Assembly: GCA_963757605.1 (NCBI GenBank)
Contig: CAVWSF010000003.1
Coordinates: 930,001-994,000, forward strand
DNA length: 64,000 nt
Source: JAICJC01 sp963757605
GTDB lineage: Bacteria; Actinomycetota; Thermoleophilia; Gaiellales; JAICJC01
Reading direction: 5' to 3'
Shown: piece by piece, positions 23,673-32,129 of the stretch
Numbering within the stretch: the stretch's first letter is position 1
Layout of the letters: every line of letters begins with the position of its first letter
Position numbers and translations under genes: made by a program
The notes under the pieces: generated by a model
The model's database searches: none
Told to the model about the DNA's origin: nothing
What the model saw: only the letters and a program-made list of their open reading frames with translations

Positions 23673-24596
23673 GTGCCTATCCGCGCGATCGTCACCGGGG
23701 GAGCGGGGTTCATCGGCTCGCACGTGGCCGACGGCCTCCTGGCGCGCGGCGACACGGTCGTCGTCGTCGACAACCTCAGCTCGGGCCGGCGCGAGCGGGT
23801 GCCTGCCGGAGCAGAGCTGCGCGAGATCGACATCCGCGACGGCGCGGCGCTCCGGTCGCTCGCAACCGAGCTCGAGCCGCAGGCCTGGGTTCACCTGGCG
23901 GCGCAGGCCGACGTGCGCGTCTCGGTCGCCGACCCGGGGTTCGACGCCGACGTGAACGTGCGTGGCACGGCGGAGGTGCTCGAGGCGGCCCGGACGACCG
24001 GCGCCCGGGTCGTCTTCTCGTCGACCGGCGGGGCGATCTACGGCGAGGTGGACAGGATCCCGTCGCCCGAGTCGACGCCGTGCGCGGCGATGGCGCCGTA
24101 CGGGGTCTCCAAGCTCTGCGGCGAGCACTACGTCGAGCTCTCCAACCGGCTGTACGGCACGAGCCATGTGATCCTGCGCTACGGCAACGTCTACGGACCG
24201 CGTCAGGACCCCCACGGCGAGGCCGGCGTCGTCGCGATCTTCTTCGGCAAGCTGGGCGCGGGCGAGACGCCGCTCGTCTTCGGCGACGGCCTCCAGACGC
24301 GCGACTACGTGTACGTCGGCGACGTGGTCCGCGCCAACCTCGCGGCGCTCGACTACGCCGGCTCCGCCGAGACCTTCAACATCGGGACGGGCGCCGAGAC
24401 GAACGTGCTCGAGCTGCTCCAGGCGTGCCAGCACGCCGCCGGGACAGCGGCCACGGCCGAGCACCGGCCGGCGCGGCTGGGCGAGCTCTCCCGGAGCGCG
24501 CTCGATTGCTCGCTGGCCGCGCGCGAGCTGGGCTGGCGGGCCGAGGTCGGCTTCGGCGACGGCCTCGCCGCGACGCTCGCGGCCCTGCACGCCTGA
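23673..24596 (+). CDS. UDP-glucose 4-epimerase-like NAD-dependent epimerase
   Basis: 307 residues. IVTGGAGFIGSHVADGLL binds NAD, VDNLSSGRRERV follows, VVFSSTGGAIYGE carries the catalytic Thr/Ser, YGVSKLCGEHY gives Tyr and Lys, and LRYGNVYGPRQDPHGEAGVV and GDGLQTRDYVYVGDVV complete the GalE/WbpP pattern. It interconverts nucleotide-sugar C4 epimers for envelope sugars. It is shorter than E. coli GalE (338), as usual for the actinobacterial type. Monocistronic by its own -10 box; nrdR begins 124 bp later with its own control region. Confidence 0.88.
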   Translation: MPIRAIVTGGAGFIGSHVADGLLARGDTVVVVDNLSSGRRERVPAGAELREIDIRDGAALRSLATELEPQAWVHLAAQADVRVSVADPGFDADVNVRGTAEVLEAARTTGARVVFSSTGGAIYGEVDRIPSPESTPCAAMAPYGVSKLCGEHYVELSNRLYGTSHVILRYGNVYGPRQDPHGEAGVVAIFFGKLGAGETPLVFGDGLQTRDYVYVGDVVRANLAALDYAGSAETFNIGTGAETNVLELLQACQHAAGTAATAEHRPARLGELSRSALDCSLAARELGWRAEVGFGDGLAATLAALHA

Positions 24597-24661
24597 TCAG
24601 GCGGCCCGCGGGGTGTCCGTCCGACCCCTGCGCAAGACTTCCATTCCCCCGGTTCGCCCGA

Positions 24662-24712
24662 CCCCCAAGATGTCGTGGGTCGGCGGATGGGCGACCCACC
24701 ACATGTTGAGGG
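24662..24712. promoter_or_regulatory. Two NrdR-box-like elements upstream of nrdR-nrdJ
   Basis: CCCCCAAGATGTCGTGG (24662-24678) read on the minus strand matches CCACCACATGTTGAGGG (24696-24712) at most positions (CCAC-ACAT-TTG-GGG). The centres are 34 bp apart, about three helical turns, as expected for paired NrdR boxes. The second overlaps the nrdR ribosome site. Autoregulation of nrdR-nrdJ is the inference. Confidence 0.55.
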
Positions 24713-24719
24713 ACGCCGC

Positions 24720-25190
24720 ATGAACTGCCCGTACTGCGAACATGGCGAGACGAAGGTCGTGGACAGCCGCGTCGCGGGCAAGGGCGCCATCCGGCGGCGG
24801 CGCGAGTGCCTGCTGTGCGGGCAGCGGATGACGACCTTCGAGCGGGTCGAGCAGGCCCCTCTGCACGTGGTGAAGCGCGACGGCGCGCGCCAGCCGTTCG
24901 ACCCGCAGAAGCTCCTGGCGGGACTCGTGCGGGCGTGCGTCAAGCGGCCGGTGCCGCTGGCCGAGATCGAGCGGGCGGCGGTGCGGATCGAGGCCGAGCT
25001 CCGAAACGGGGTCGGTGACGAGGTCGGGTCGTCGGCAATCGGCGAGGAAGCGCTGCGGGTGCTGCGCGACCTCGACCTGGTGGCGTACGTGCGGTTCGCC
25101 TCGGTGTATCGCGACTTCCAGGACGTCGAGGAGTTCGAGCGCGAGCTCGAGCTCCTGGACGACCCGCTCTCGCGAACATCTGTTCGGTAG
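24720..25190 (+). CDS. nrdR: Transcriptional repressor NrdR
   Basis: 156 residues. The N-terminal zinc ribbon is MNCPYCEHGETKVVDSRV...CLLCGQRMTTFERVE, followed by the ATP-cone (VVKRDGARQPFDPQKLLAGLVRA...). NrdR senses ATP/dATP and represses ribonucleotide reductase genes. The start at 24720 has GAGG eight bases upstream and removes a spurious leader. It is followed by nrdJ after 17 bp, the standard actinobacterial pair. Confidence 0.95.
   Translation: MNCPYCEHGETKVVDSRVAGKGAIRRRRECLLCGQRMTTFERVEQAPLHVVKRDGARQPFDPQKLLAGLVRACVKRPVPLAEIERAAVRIEAELRNGVGDEVGSSAIGEEALRVLRDLDLVAYVRFASVYRDFQDVEEFERELELLDDPLSRTSVR
25173..25186. promoter_or_regulatory. LexA (SOS) box at the end of nrdR, upstream of nrdJ
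   Basis: CGAACATCTGTTCG is a perfect CGAAC-N4-GTTCG palindrome, the actinobacterial LexA consensus. It lies in the last codons of nrdR and covers the -35 region of an internal promoter whose -10 would be TAAACT (25196-25201). Confidence 0.75.
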
Positions 25191-25195
25191 TTCGG

Positions 25196-25201
25196 TAAAC
25201 T
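25196..25201 (+). promoter_or_regulatory. -10 hexamer TAAACT for an internal nrdJ promoter
   Basis: TAAACT ends six bases before ATG 25208. With the LexA box over the -35, this would be a damage-inducible nrdJ promoter giving a leaderless or short-leader transcript. Confidence 0.5.
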
Positions 25202-25207
25202 TCAAAC

Positions 25208-27961
25208 ATGCGAGGAAACGAGGAGGACGGCATGGCGGCGACGGACGTGAAGCACGCGGAGACGCAGGTGGCCGAGGGCAAGGAGGACGTCCACATCGGC
25301 GTGCCGCGCTACTTCACGACGCCCGGTTCGCACCCGTTCGACCTCATCGAGTGGGAGGAGCGCGACGCGCTCATCGCCGGCAAGGACGGCCCCTCGTTCG
25401 AGCAGAAGGGGGTCGAGTTCCCCGCGTTCTGGAGCCAGACGGCGACCAACATCGTCGCCCAGAAGTACTTCCGCGGGAAGCTCACCTCGCCCGAGCGCGA
25501 GCACTCGGTGCGCCAGATGGTCGGCCGCGTCGCCGATACCGTCACCGCCTGGGGCATCAAGGACGGCTACTTCGCAGACACCGACGAGGCCGAGACCTTC
25601 CGCGCTGAGCTCACCCACCTCCTGGTCAACCAGATGGTGGCGTTCAACTCGCCGGTGTGGTTCAACGTCGGCTTCGAGGAGCACCCGCAGTGCTCGGCGT
25701 GCTTCATCCTGTCGGTCGAGGACAACATGGAGTCGATCCTCGACTGGATCCGCAAGGAGGGCCTGGTCTTCCGCGGCGGGTCGGGGTCGGGCATCAACCT
25801 GTCGAAGCTGCGCTCCTCGCAGGAGCAGCTCGCCAAGGGCGGCTACGCCTCCGGGCCGGTCTCGTTCATGCGCGGCGCCGACGCCTCGGCGGGCACGATC
25901 AAGTCGGGCGGCAAGACGCGGCGCGCGGCCAAGATGGTCGTGCTGAACGTCGACCACCCCGACATCGAGGAGTTCATCTGGTGCAAGCAGCACGAGGAGG
26001 AGAAGGCCCGCGTGCTGCAGTCGGCCGGCTACGACATGAGCCTCGACTCGCCTGACTGGGCCTCGATCCAGTACCAGAACGCCAACAACTCGGTGCGCGT
26101 CACCGACGAGTTCATGCGCGCGGTGCTCGACGACAAGGAGTGGGACCTCACCGCCCGCACCGACGGCACCGTCGTGAGGACGCTCCGGGCCCGCGACCTG
26201 ATGCGCCAGATCGCCGAGGCGGCGTGGAAGTGCGCCGATCCCGGCATGCACTACGACACGACGATGAACGACTGGCACACGTGCCCGGCGAGCGGCCGCA
26301 TCAACGCGTCGAACCCGTGCTCGGAGTACGTGCACGTCGACAACTCGGCCTGCAACCTGGCGAGCCTCAACCTGCTCAGGTTCCGCGACTCTGAGACGGG
26401 CGAGTTCCAGGTCGAGCGGTTCGAGCGGGCCGTCGACATCATCTTCATGGCGCAGGAGATCCTGGTCGGGAACTCGAGCTACCCGACCGACGAGATCGCC
26501 GGCAACGCCCGGGCGATGCGCCAGCTCGGGCTCGGCTACGCCAACCTGGGCGCGCTGCTCATGGCCCGCGGGCTGGCCTACGACTCGGCGGAGGGCCGGG
26601 CGTACGCCGCCGCCATCACCGCCATCATGACCGGCCGCGCCTACCGCAAGTCGGCCGAGATGGCCGGCCGGGTCGGCGCCTTCGATGCCTACGAGCCCAA
26701 CGCCGACGCGATGCTGCGCGTCATCCGAAAGCACCGCGCCGCGGTCGGCAACATCGACGGCGGGCTCATGCCGGACGACATGCTGCGCTCGGCCCGTTCC
26801 TCCTGGGACGAGGCGCTCGCCATCGGCGAGGAGCACGGCTACCGAAACGCCCAGGCGACGGTGCTCGCCCCGACCGGGACGATCTCCTTCATGATGGACT
26901 GCGACACCACCGGGATCGAGCCCGACTTCTCGCTGGTGAAGTCCAAGCGGCTCGTCGGCGGCGGCGACATCACGATCGTGAACCAGACGGTGCCGGTCGC
27001 GCTCGCCAAGCTCGGCTACGCGCCGCACGAGATCGACCAGATCGTCGCGCACGTGAACGAGCACAACACCGTGGTCGGCGCGCCCGGCTTCAAGGGCGAG
27101 CACCTGTCCGTCTTCGACGTCGCCGTCGGCGACCGGGCCATCCACCACATGGGCCACGTCAACATGATGGCGGCGGTGCAGCCGTTCCTGAGCGGCGCGA
27201 TCTCCAAGACGGTCAACGTGCCCACCGAGGTCACGGTCGACGACATCGCCGGGCTCTACATGGACGCGTGGAAGCTCGGCGTGAAGGCCATCGCGATCTA
27301 CCGCGACGGGTGCAAGGTGGCCCAGCCGCTCCAGACGAAGGGCTCCGACCAGCTGCTCCAGGCCAAGCCGTCGCGGCGGATGATGCCGATCGAGCGCAAC
27401 GAGATCGGGCGCAAGTTCCAGGTCGGCGAGTACGAGGGCTACATCCACGTCGGCCTCTTCCCCGAGGGCGACCCGGGCGACATCTTCGTCGACATCGCCA
27501 AGGAGGGCACGACCCTGGCCGGCCTCATGAACGCGTTCATGATCGCCGTGTCCGTCGGCATCCAGTACGGCGTGCCGCTCGAGGTCTTCGTCTCGAAGTT
27601 CGCCCACATGCGCTTCGAGCCGTCGGGCATGACGAACGATCCCGACATCCGCATCGCCAAGTCGATCCCCGACTACATCTTCCGCTGGATGGGCAAGCGC
27701 TTCCTCGACGCCGAGACGCAGGCGGAGCTCGGCATCATGAGCGCGGCCGTGCGTGAGCAGCTCGCAACCGGCAACGGCCACTCCCCGGCGGTGCCGTCCG
27801 ACTCCGAGCCGACGGGCACGCCCGCCCCCGGCGTCGGCCAGACGGCGCTCTTCAACGCCTGGGAGGACGCGGTCGAGTGCGCCAAGTGCGGCGGCCGCAA
27901 GGTCCGCACCGGCGCCTGCTACACCTGCCGCGACTGCGGCGACAACTCGGGGTGCGGCTGA
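25208..27961 (+). CDS. nrdJ: Adenosylcobalamin-dependent (class II) ribonucleotide reductase
   Basis: 917 residues from ATG 25208 (909 from ATG 25232, which has GAGGAGGAC upstream; the first start fits a leaderless transcript). The catalytic signature NPCSEYVHVDNSACNLASLNL holds the Asn-Cys-Glu set; SACFILSVEDNMESI, GGSGSGINLSKLRS and LAPTGTISFMMDCDTTGIEP are class II landmarks. The C-terminus has CAKCGG...CYTCRDCGDNSGCG, thiols used for re-reduction. It makes deoxynucleotides without oxygen dependence and needs B12. A perfect 13-bp stem terminator follows. A diverged copy of the last codons lies at 29014-29060. Confidence 0.95.
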   Translation: MRGNEEDGMAATDVKHAETQVAEGKEDVHIGVPRYFTTPGSHPFDLIEWEERDALIAGKDGPSFEQKGVEFPAFWSQTATNIVAQKYFRGKLTSPEREHSVRQMVGRVADTVTAWGIKDGYFADTDEAETFRAELTHLLVNQMVAFNSPVWFNVGFEEHPQCSACFILSVEDNMESILDWIRKEGLVFRGGSGSGINLSKLRSSQEQLAKGGYASGPVSFMRGADASAGTIKSGGKTRRAAKMVVLNVDHPDIEEFIWCKQHEEEKARVLQSAGYDMSLDSPDWASIQYQNANNSVRVTDEFMRAVLDDKEWDLTARTDGTVVRTLRARDLMRQIAEAAWKCADPGMHYDTTMNDWHTCPASGRINASNPCSEYVHVDNSACNLASLNLLRFRDSETGEFQVERFERAVDIIFMAQEILVGNSSYPTDEIAGNARAMRQLGLGYANLGALLMARGLAYDSAEGRAYAAAITAIMTGRAYRKSAEMAGRVGAFDAYEPNADAMLRVIRKHRAAVGNIDGGLMPDDMLRSARSSWDEALAIGEEHGYRNAQATVLAPTGTISFMMDCDTTGIEPDFSLVKSKRLVGGGDITIVNQTVPVALAKLGYAPHEIDQIVAHVNEHNTVVGAPGFKGEHLSVFDVAVGDRAIHHMGHVNMMAAVQPFLSGAISKTVNVPTEVTVDDIAGLYMDAWKLGVKAIAIYRDGCKVAQPLQTKGSDQLLQAKPSRRMMPIERNEIGRKFQVGEYEGYIHVGLFPEGDPGDIFVDIAKEGTTLAGLMNAFMIAVSVGIQYGVPLEVFVSKFAHMRFEPSGMTNDPDIRIAKSIPDYIFRWMGKRFLDAETQAELGIMSAAVREQLATGNGHSPAVPSDSEPTGTPAPGVGQTALFNAWEDAVECAKCGGRKVRTGACYTCRDCGDNSGCG

Positions 27962-27968
27962 GCCTCCT

Positions 27969-28005
27969 CAACCCGGGCGCGTCGGAGAACGGCGCGCCCG
28001 GGTTG
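27969..28005 (+). terminator. Terminator hairpin after nrdJ
   Basis: CAACCCGGGCGCG (27969-27981) pairs perfectly with CGCGCCCGGGTTG (27993-28005) around an 11-base loop, eight bases after the nrdJ stop. The T tract is weak, as usual at this GC content. Confidence 0.75.
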
Positions 28006-28064
28006 TCAGGTTCCGCCATCCCGCGTACGATCTGCAACGCTTCGGAAGCGACGGGGAGGGCGCA

Positions 28065-29003
28065 ATGCAACAGGCACGGGTACGGCGGACGGCGGGCGCG
28101 GCCGGATGCGCGATCGCCGTCGCACTCTTTCTGATGGCCATCGCCGCGCCTGCGGGTGCGGCCACCAACCCGTGCGGCGGCGTCTCCGCGCCGCCCGCGA
28201 CCTACGCCCACGTCGTGGTGATCATGGAGGAGAACCTCTCCTACCCCACCGTGATCGGGAGCGCGAAGGCCCCCTACCTCAACATGCTGGCCTCCGACTG
28301 CGCGCTGGCCACGAACTTCCACAACGAGACGCACGGCAGCCAGCCAAACTACATGGCGGCGACGTCCGGCTTCGCCACTGGCGTGAGCGCCCACACGACC
28401 AACCACTCGATCTACGAGCAGGTGAGCTCGTGGAACGACCTCGAGGAGTCGATGGGCCGCAAGTGCGGCGTGACGGCCAAGCATTACAAGCGCGGTCACG
28501 ACCCGGCCTTCTGGTACTCGCCGATCCTCACCGCGTGCCGGCAGTTCGACGTCCCGATGGCCGCTTCCGACGCCGGGGCAACCACGACCCCGACGGCCGC
28601 CTACACGTTCATCACGCCGAATACCTGCCACGACCACCATTTCGAGACCGGCTGCTCGGGGACGGCGAAGACCAGCATCCAGACGATGGACACGTGGCTC
28701 TCCGGGACGATCCAGGCGATCCAGGCGACGCCCGACTACCAGGCCGGCCAGACGCTCGTCTTCGTCACCTTCGACGAGGGGCAGGGCGGCACGCCCGGCG
28801 AGAACTGCACCGACCCCGCCAACACCGACCCCTCATGCCACGTCGCGACCATCGCGGTCGCCGCCGGCGTGCACCCGGTGGCCGATCCCACCTTCTACAC
28901 GCACTACTCGATGCTTCGGTCCTGCGAACAGGCGCTCGGCATCACCGCGTTCCTGGGCAACGCCGCCACGGCGACCGATATGCGCGCGGGAATGGGGTTC
29001 TGA
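28065..29003 (+). CDS. Secreted PF04185 phosphoesterase
   Basis: 312 residues with a Sec signal peptide (basic start, GCAIAVALFLMAIAAPAGA, cleavage after AGA). Family motifs are VVVIMEENLSYPTVIG, THGSQPNYMAATSGF, TFITPNTCHDHHFETGC and LVFVTFDEGQGGTPGENC. It is the third member in this window and is closer to the 20187 protein than to the Tat-exported 2245 protein. It lies between intact nrdJ and a relic of the nrdJ 3' end, which suggests it entered or moved here during a rearrangement. A possible -10 (TACGAT) is at 28025. Confidence 0.86.
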   Translation: MQQARVRRTAGAAGCAIAVALFLMAIAAPAGAATNPCGGVSAPPATYAHVVVIMEENLSYPTVIGSAKAPYLNMLASDCALATNFHNETHGSQPNYMAATSGFATGVSAHTTNHSIYEQVSSWNDLEESMGRKCGVTAKHYKRGHDPAFWYSPILTACRQFDVPMAASDAGATTTPTAAYTFITPNTCHDHHFETGCSGTAKTSIQTMDTWLSGTIQAIQATPDYQAGQTLVFVTFDEGQGGTPGENCTDPANTDPSCHVATIAVAAGVHPVADPTFYTHYSMLRSCEQALGITAFLGNAATATDMRAGMGF

Positions 29004-29013
29004 GAAGCAGCTC

Positions 29014-29060
29014 GGACTACACGCGCCGCGAGTGCGGGGACAACTCGGGCTGCGGCTGAG
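29014..29060 (+). pseudogene. Relic of the nrdJ 3' end
   Basis: The frame reads DYTRRECGDNSGCG followed by TGA, against CYTCRDCGDNSGCG at the true nrdJ end (27918-27961). Several codons differ only at third positions and the base after the stop is also shared, so it derives from a coding copy. It lies antisense to the last codons of the MMPL gene. Confidence 0.75.
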
Positions 29061-31299
29061 GTGGCCCGGCAGGAGCCGAGTGCGACGGCTCGACGCGGAG
29101 ATCCGGCAGCCAGCTGAGCCATGTCGGCATGTACCAGTTGCGCTCTCCGAGCAGCTCCATCCATGCCGGCATGAGCACGGTGCGGACGATCGTGGCATCG
29201 AGCAGGATCGCGACGCCGAGGCCGAAGCCCATCTGCTGGAACATCACCAGCTGGCCCGCGGCGAAGCCGGCGAACACCGCCACCATGATCAGCGCGGCAC
29301 CGGTGATCAGCCGGGCCGTCGAGTTGATGCCGTAGACGACGGCTTCGCGGGCGTCCCCTCGCTTGTCGTAGCGCTCGCGGATCCGTGAGAGCAGGAACAC
29401 CTGGTAGTCCATTGACAACCCGAAGAGCACGGAGAACAGGAACAGCGGGATCCAGGCCTCCACGATCGGCACCTGCCGGAAGCCGAACAGGCCGGCCCCA
29501 TGGCCCTCCTGGGTGACGAACACGAGCAGCCCGTACGCAGCTCCCACCGAGAGCAGGTTCATGACGATGCTCGAGGCGGGGACGACCACGGAGCGGAAGG
29601 CCAGCATGAGCAGGACGAAGCTCAGCCCCAGGACGAGCGCGAACACGATCGGCAGGTAGTCGTCGGTGATGGCGAAGTAGTCGAGGTTCTGCGCACTGGC
29701 GCCGGTGACATAGGCGTTGAGGTCGGTGCCGGCGAGCGCGTCGGGAAGGTACGTGTGGCGGAGGGCGCGCACGGCGTCGAGCGCGGAGTCGGAGTTGGGA
29801 TCGCCGGCGACCGGCACGTTGATCACGGCCAGGTCAGGCCCCGAGTCGCTCGCCGGCAGCGCCGGCCCGAACCGTTTGTCCTTCGCCAGAGCGGACTGCA
29901 GCTTCGCGAACGCGCCACGGGCACCGGCTGATGTGACGTCGCCGTCGACGACGACCGTGGCGGGCGTGACCTCGCCCACGGTGAAGTCGCGGTTGAGCGC
30001 GACGTAGCCCTGCTTGGCATGCGTGGAGTCGGGCAGCGTCGCCAGGCCGGCGGAGCCCGTGTGAATGCCGAAGTACGGCACCGCCGCGATCAGCAGCACC
30101 ACGACCGACAGCACCAGCGCGATCACGGGATGGCGCATCACCACGGCGACGATGCGCCCCCAGAAGCCGCCGTCGTCCGATGAGCGCTGGGCCCAGCGGC
30201 CGAAGTACGGCACGCGCAGCGACTCGATCCGGTCGCCCAGCAGGCTGATGATTGCCGGGAGCAGGGTCAGCGCCGCGACCACGGCCACGAGCACGACGAG
30301 GATCGCCCCGGCGGCCAGGCTGACGAAGATCTTGGTTGGGACGATCAGCATCCCGACCAGCGCCAGCACCACCGTCATTCCGCTGAACAGCACCGCTCGA
30401 CTGGCGGTCATGCCGGCCAGGCCGATGGCCTCGTGCTTCGCGTGCCCCTCCCGCCGCTCGTCGCGATAGCGGGAGACGATGAAGAGCGAGTAGTCGATCC
30501 CGACCGCCAGCCCCATGAACGTGAGCATGTTGACGACGAAGAAGCTGAGCGGCGAGATCTGGCCGATCAGGGCGGCCAGGGCCAGGGCCACGACGATCGC
30601 GAAGACCGTCAGGATCAGCGGCACGAGAGCGGCAACCACCGCCCCGAACACCGCCACCAGGATCACGAGCGCGATCGGGATGCCGATCCCCTCGCCCTTC
30701 TGCAGATCGCTCTCCGACAGGTCGGTGAAGTCGTGGCCGACCGTTGCCTGGCCGGTGATCAGCACGGAGAAGCCGCCCTGCCCGTCGGTTCCGTCGACGG
30801 CCGCGATCACGGGCTTGATCCTGTCGGGCGCATCGTTCAACTCGCTCCCCGGCATGGTCACCTGGATCAGCGTGCTGTGCTGATCCTGGGAGATCTGCGA
30901 CGGGTCATGGGTTTGGTAGTACGTGGGGCCGATCCGGACGACGCTGGGAGCCGCGGCCACGAGTGCGGAGCGGATCGCGTCCACCTGCTGCCGGAACTCG
31001 GCCTGATCGACCGTCTGGGTCGCGGATCGGACGATCACCACGTCCCGCACCGGCTCCTTGCGGTCGAGCCGCTGCTCGATCAGGTCGATCGCCTTCTGCG
31101 ACTCGGGAGTCCCGGTGAAGTCGCCCTCGGTCGTCAGCGAGTCGGCCAGGAACACGGAGATGATCCCCATGCTGACGACCGCCAGCGCGACCCACGCGGC
31201 GACAGTTCGCCACGGATGCGCCGCACACGCTCGCGCCGCTCGCCCGGTTAGGCCCAGCCGACCCTCGCCGCTGGCGGACCTCGAAGCCATCGTGCGCAA
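29017..31299 (-). CDS. MMPL/RND-family membrane exporter
   Basis: 760 residues, about 12 spans in the MMPL arrangement: one span, an extracellular domain, five spans, then the same again. Motif-like segments are NMLTFMGLAVGIDYSLFIVSRYRDERREG and LFLFSVLFGLSMDYQVFLLSRIRERYDKRGD, containing the GxDYxxF/L proton-relay motif in each half. Members export lipids or hydrophobic compounds across the inner membrane. No lipid-synthesis gene is adjacent. The last 14 codons (PQPQPELSPHSRRV) are antisense to the nrdJ relic, so the native C-terminus may have been altered by rearrangement. Confidence 0.9.
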   Translation of the reverse strand: MRTMASRSASGEGRLGLTGRAARACAAHPWRTVAAWVALAVVSMGIISVFLADSLTTEGDFTGTPESQKAIDLIEQRLDRKEPVRDVVIVRSATQTVDQAEFRQQVDAIRSALVAAAPSVVRIGPTYYQTHDPSQISQDQHSTLIQVTMPGSELNDAPDRIKPVIAAVDGTDGQGGFSVLITGQATVGHDFTDLSESDLQKGEGIGIPIALVILVAVFGAVVAALVPLILTVFAIVVALALAALIGQISPLSFFVVNMLTFMGLAVGIDYSLFIVSRYRDERREGHAKHEAIGLAGMTASRAVLFSGMTVVLALVGMLIVPTKIFVSLAAGAILVVLVAVVAALTLLPAIISLLGDRIESLRVPYFGRWAQRSSDDGGFWGRIVAVVMRHPVIALVLSVVVLLIAAVPYFGIHTGSAGLATLPDSTHAKQGYVALNRDFTVGEVTPATVVVDGDVTSAGARGAFAKLQSALAKDKRFGPALPASDSGPDLAVINVPVAGDPNSDSALDAVRALRHTYLPDALAGTDLNAYVTGASAQNLDYFAITDDYLPIVFALVLGLSFVLLMLAFRSVVVPASSIVMNLLSVGAAYGLLVFVTQEGHGAGLFGFRQVPIVEAWIPLFLFSVLFGLSMDYQVFLLSRIRERYDKRGDAREAVVYGINSTARLITGAALIMVAVFAGFAAGQLVMFQQMGFGLGVAILLDATIVRTVLMPAWMELLGERNWYMPTWLSWLPDLRVEPSHSAPAGPPQPQPELSPHSRRV

Positions 31300-31350
31300 A
31301 GCCTTTCACACATCGTTCGGGGCCGCAAACCGGGCTGGCATCCTTCATGG

Positions 31351-32121
31351 GTGGAATTCGACTGGTGGACGGGGCTTCCGGTCGCCGGCCTGCTCTGCGG
31401 CGTCGGAGTCTGGGCGCTGGCCGCGGCTCACGGCCGTCCCGGGTTCAACCGCTGGCGGGCCGGCCTCCTGGTGCTTGGGTCGGCCGCGCTCGTTGCAGTC
31501 GTCGCCGGACCGCTCGACCGGGCGGGACGCGACGGCCTCCTGACGGCCCACATCGTCCAGCACATCGTGCTGGCCGACCTCGCCGCGCCGCTGCTCGTGT
31601 TGAGCGTCCCGCCCAGAGTTCGGCGGCGGATGCTCGCCAACGCCGCCGGGCGCCTCCTCGGCCGGCCCTTCCTCGTCCTCGCCGTGTGGGCCGGCCTGGT
31701 CTACCTGTGGTTCGTCCCATCGCTCCACCGGCAGGCGATTCCCGGCGGCGCCGTGCACGTGGCCGACCAGACCGCGCTCCTCGCCGCCGGCCTGCTCCTG
31801 TGGGCGATCATCTTCGATGCCCGTGCGGCTCGGCCGCTCGGAACGGCGCTCAAGACGGGCGGCCTCCCCTGGTGGGCGCGGCACCTGTACGCGATGGGTA
31901 GCCGGACGCTCCTGATTCCCGCCGCAGCGGTGCTCTGGCTCTCACCGACGACTCGGTATCACCTTCGCGGTGGCTGGGACTTCGGCATGAGCCGGACAGA
32001 GGACGGCGAGGCGGCGGCGGGGATCATGACCGGCTTCGAGATGATGCTCTTCACGTTCGCCGTCTTCCTGGTCTTCATCCTGGTCGCAGTGAAGGAGGGC
32101 GACCAGGACCAGACGGGCTAG
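31351..32121 (+). CDS. CtaG (caa3-type) cytochrome oxidase assembly protein
   Basis: 256 residues with about seven spans. Conserved HIVQHIVLADLAAPLLVLSVPPR and VYLWFVPSLHRQAI...VHVADQTALLAAGLLLW match the caa3 CtaG family, whose His residues probably handle copper for heme-copper oxidase assembly. GTG start. No oxidase genes lie in the window. Divergent from the MMPL exporter and convergent with the HD-GYP gene. Confidence 0.85.
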   Translation: MEFDWWTGLPVAGLLCGVGVWALAAAHGRPGFNRWRAGLLVLGSAALVAVVAGPLDRAGRDGLLTAHIVQHIVLADLAAPLLVLSVPPRVRRRMLANAAGRLLGRPFLVLAVWAGLVYLWFVPSLHRQAIPGGAVHVADQTALLAAGLLLWAIIFDARAARPLGTALKTGGLPWWARHLYAMGSRTLLIPAAAVLWLSPTTRYHLRGGWDFGMSRTEDGEAAAGIMTGFEMMLFTFAVFLVFILVAVKEGDQDQTG

Positions 32122-32129
32122 CCGGCCCC

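Noticed and set aside
21563..24709. Plus-strand frame of over 1000 codons across topB and galE
   Set aside because: Low-complexity Arg/Gly/Ala shadow of the real genes in another frame.
25150..25240. Possible cobalamin riboswitch before nrdJ
   Set aside because: Only 17 bp separate nrdR and nrdJ and there is no B12-box; there is no room for the aptamer.
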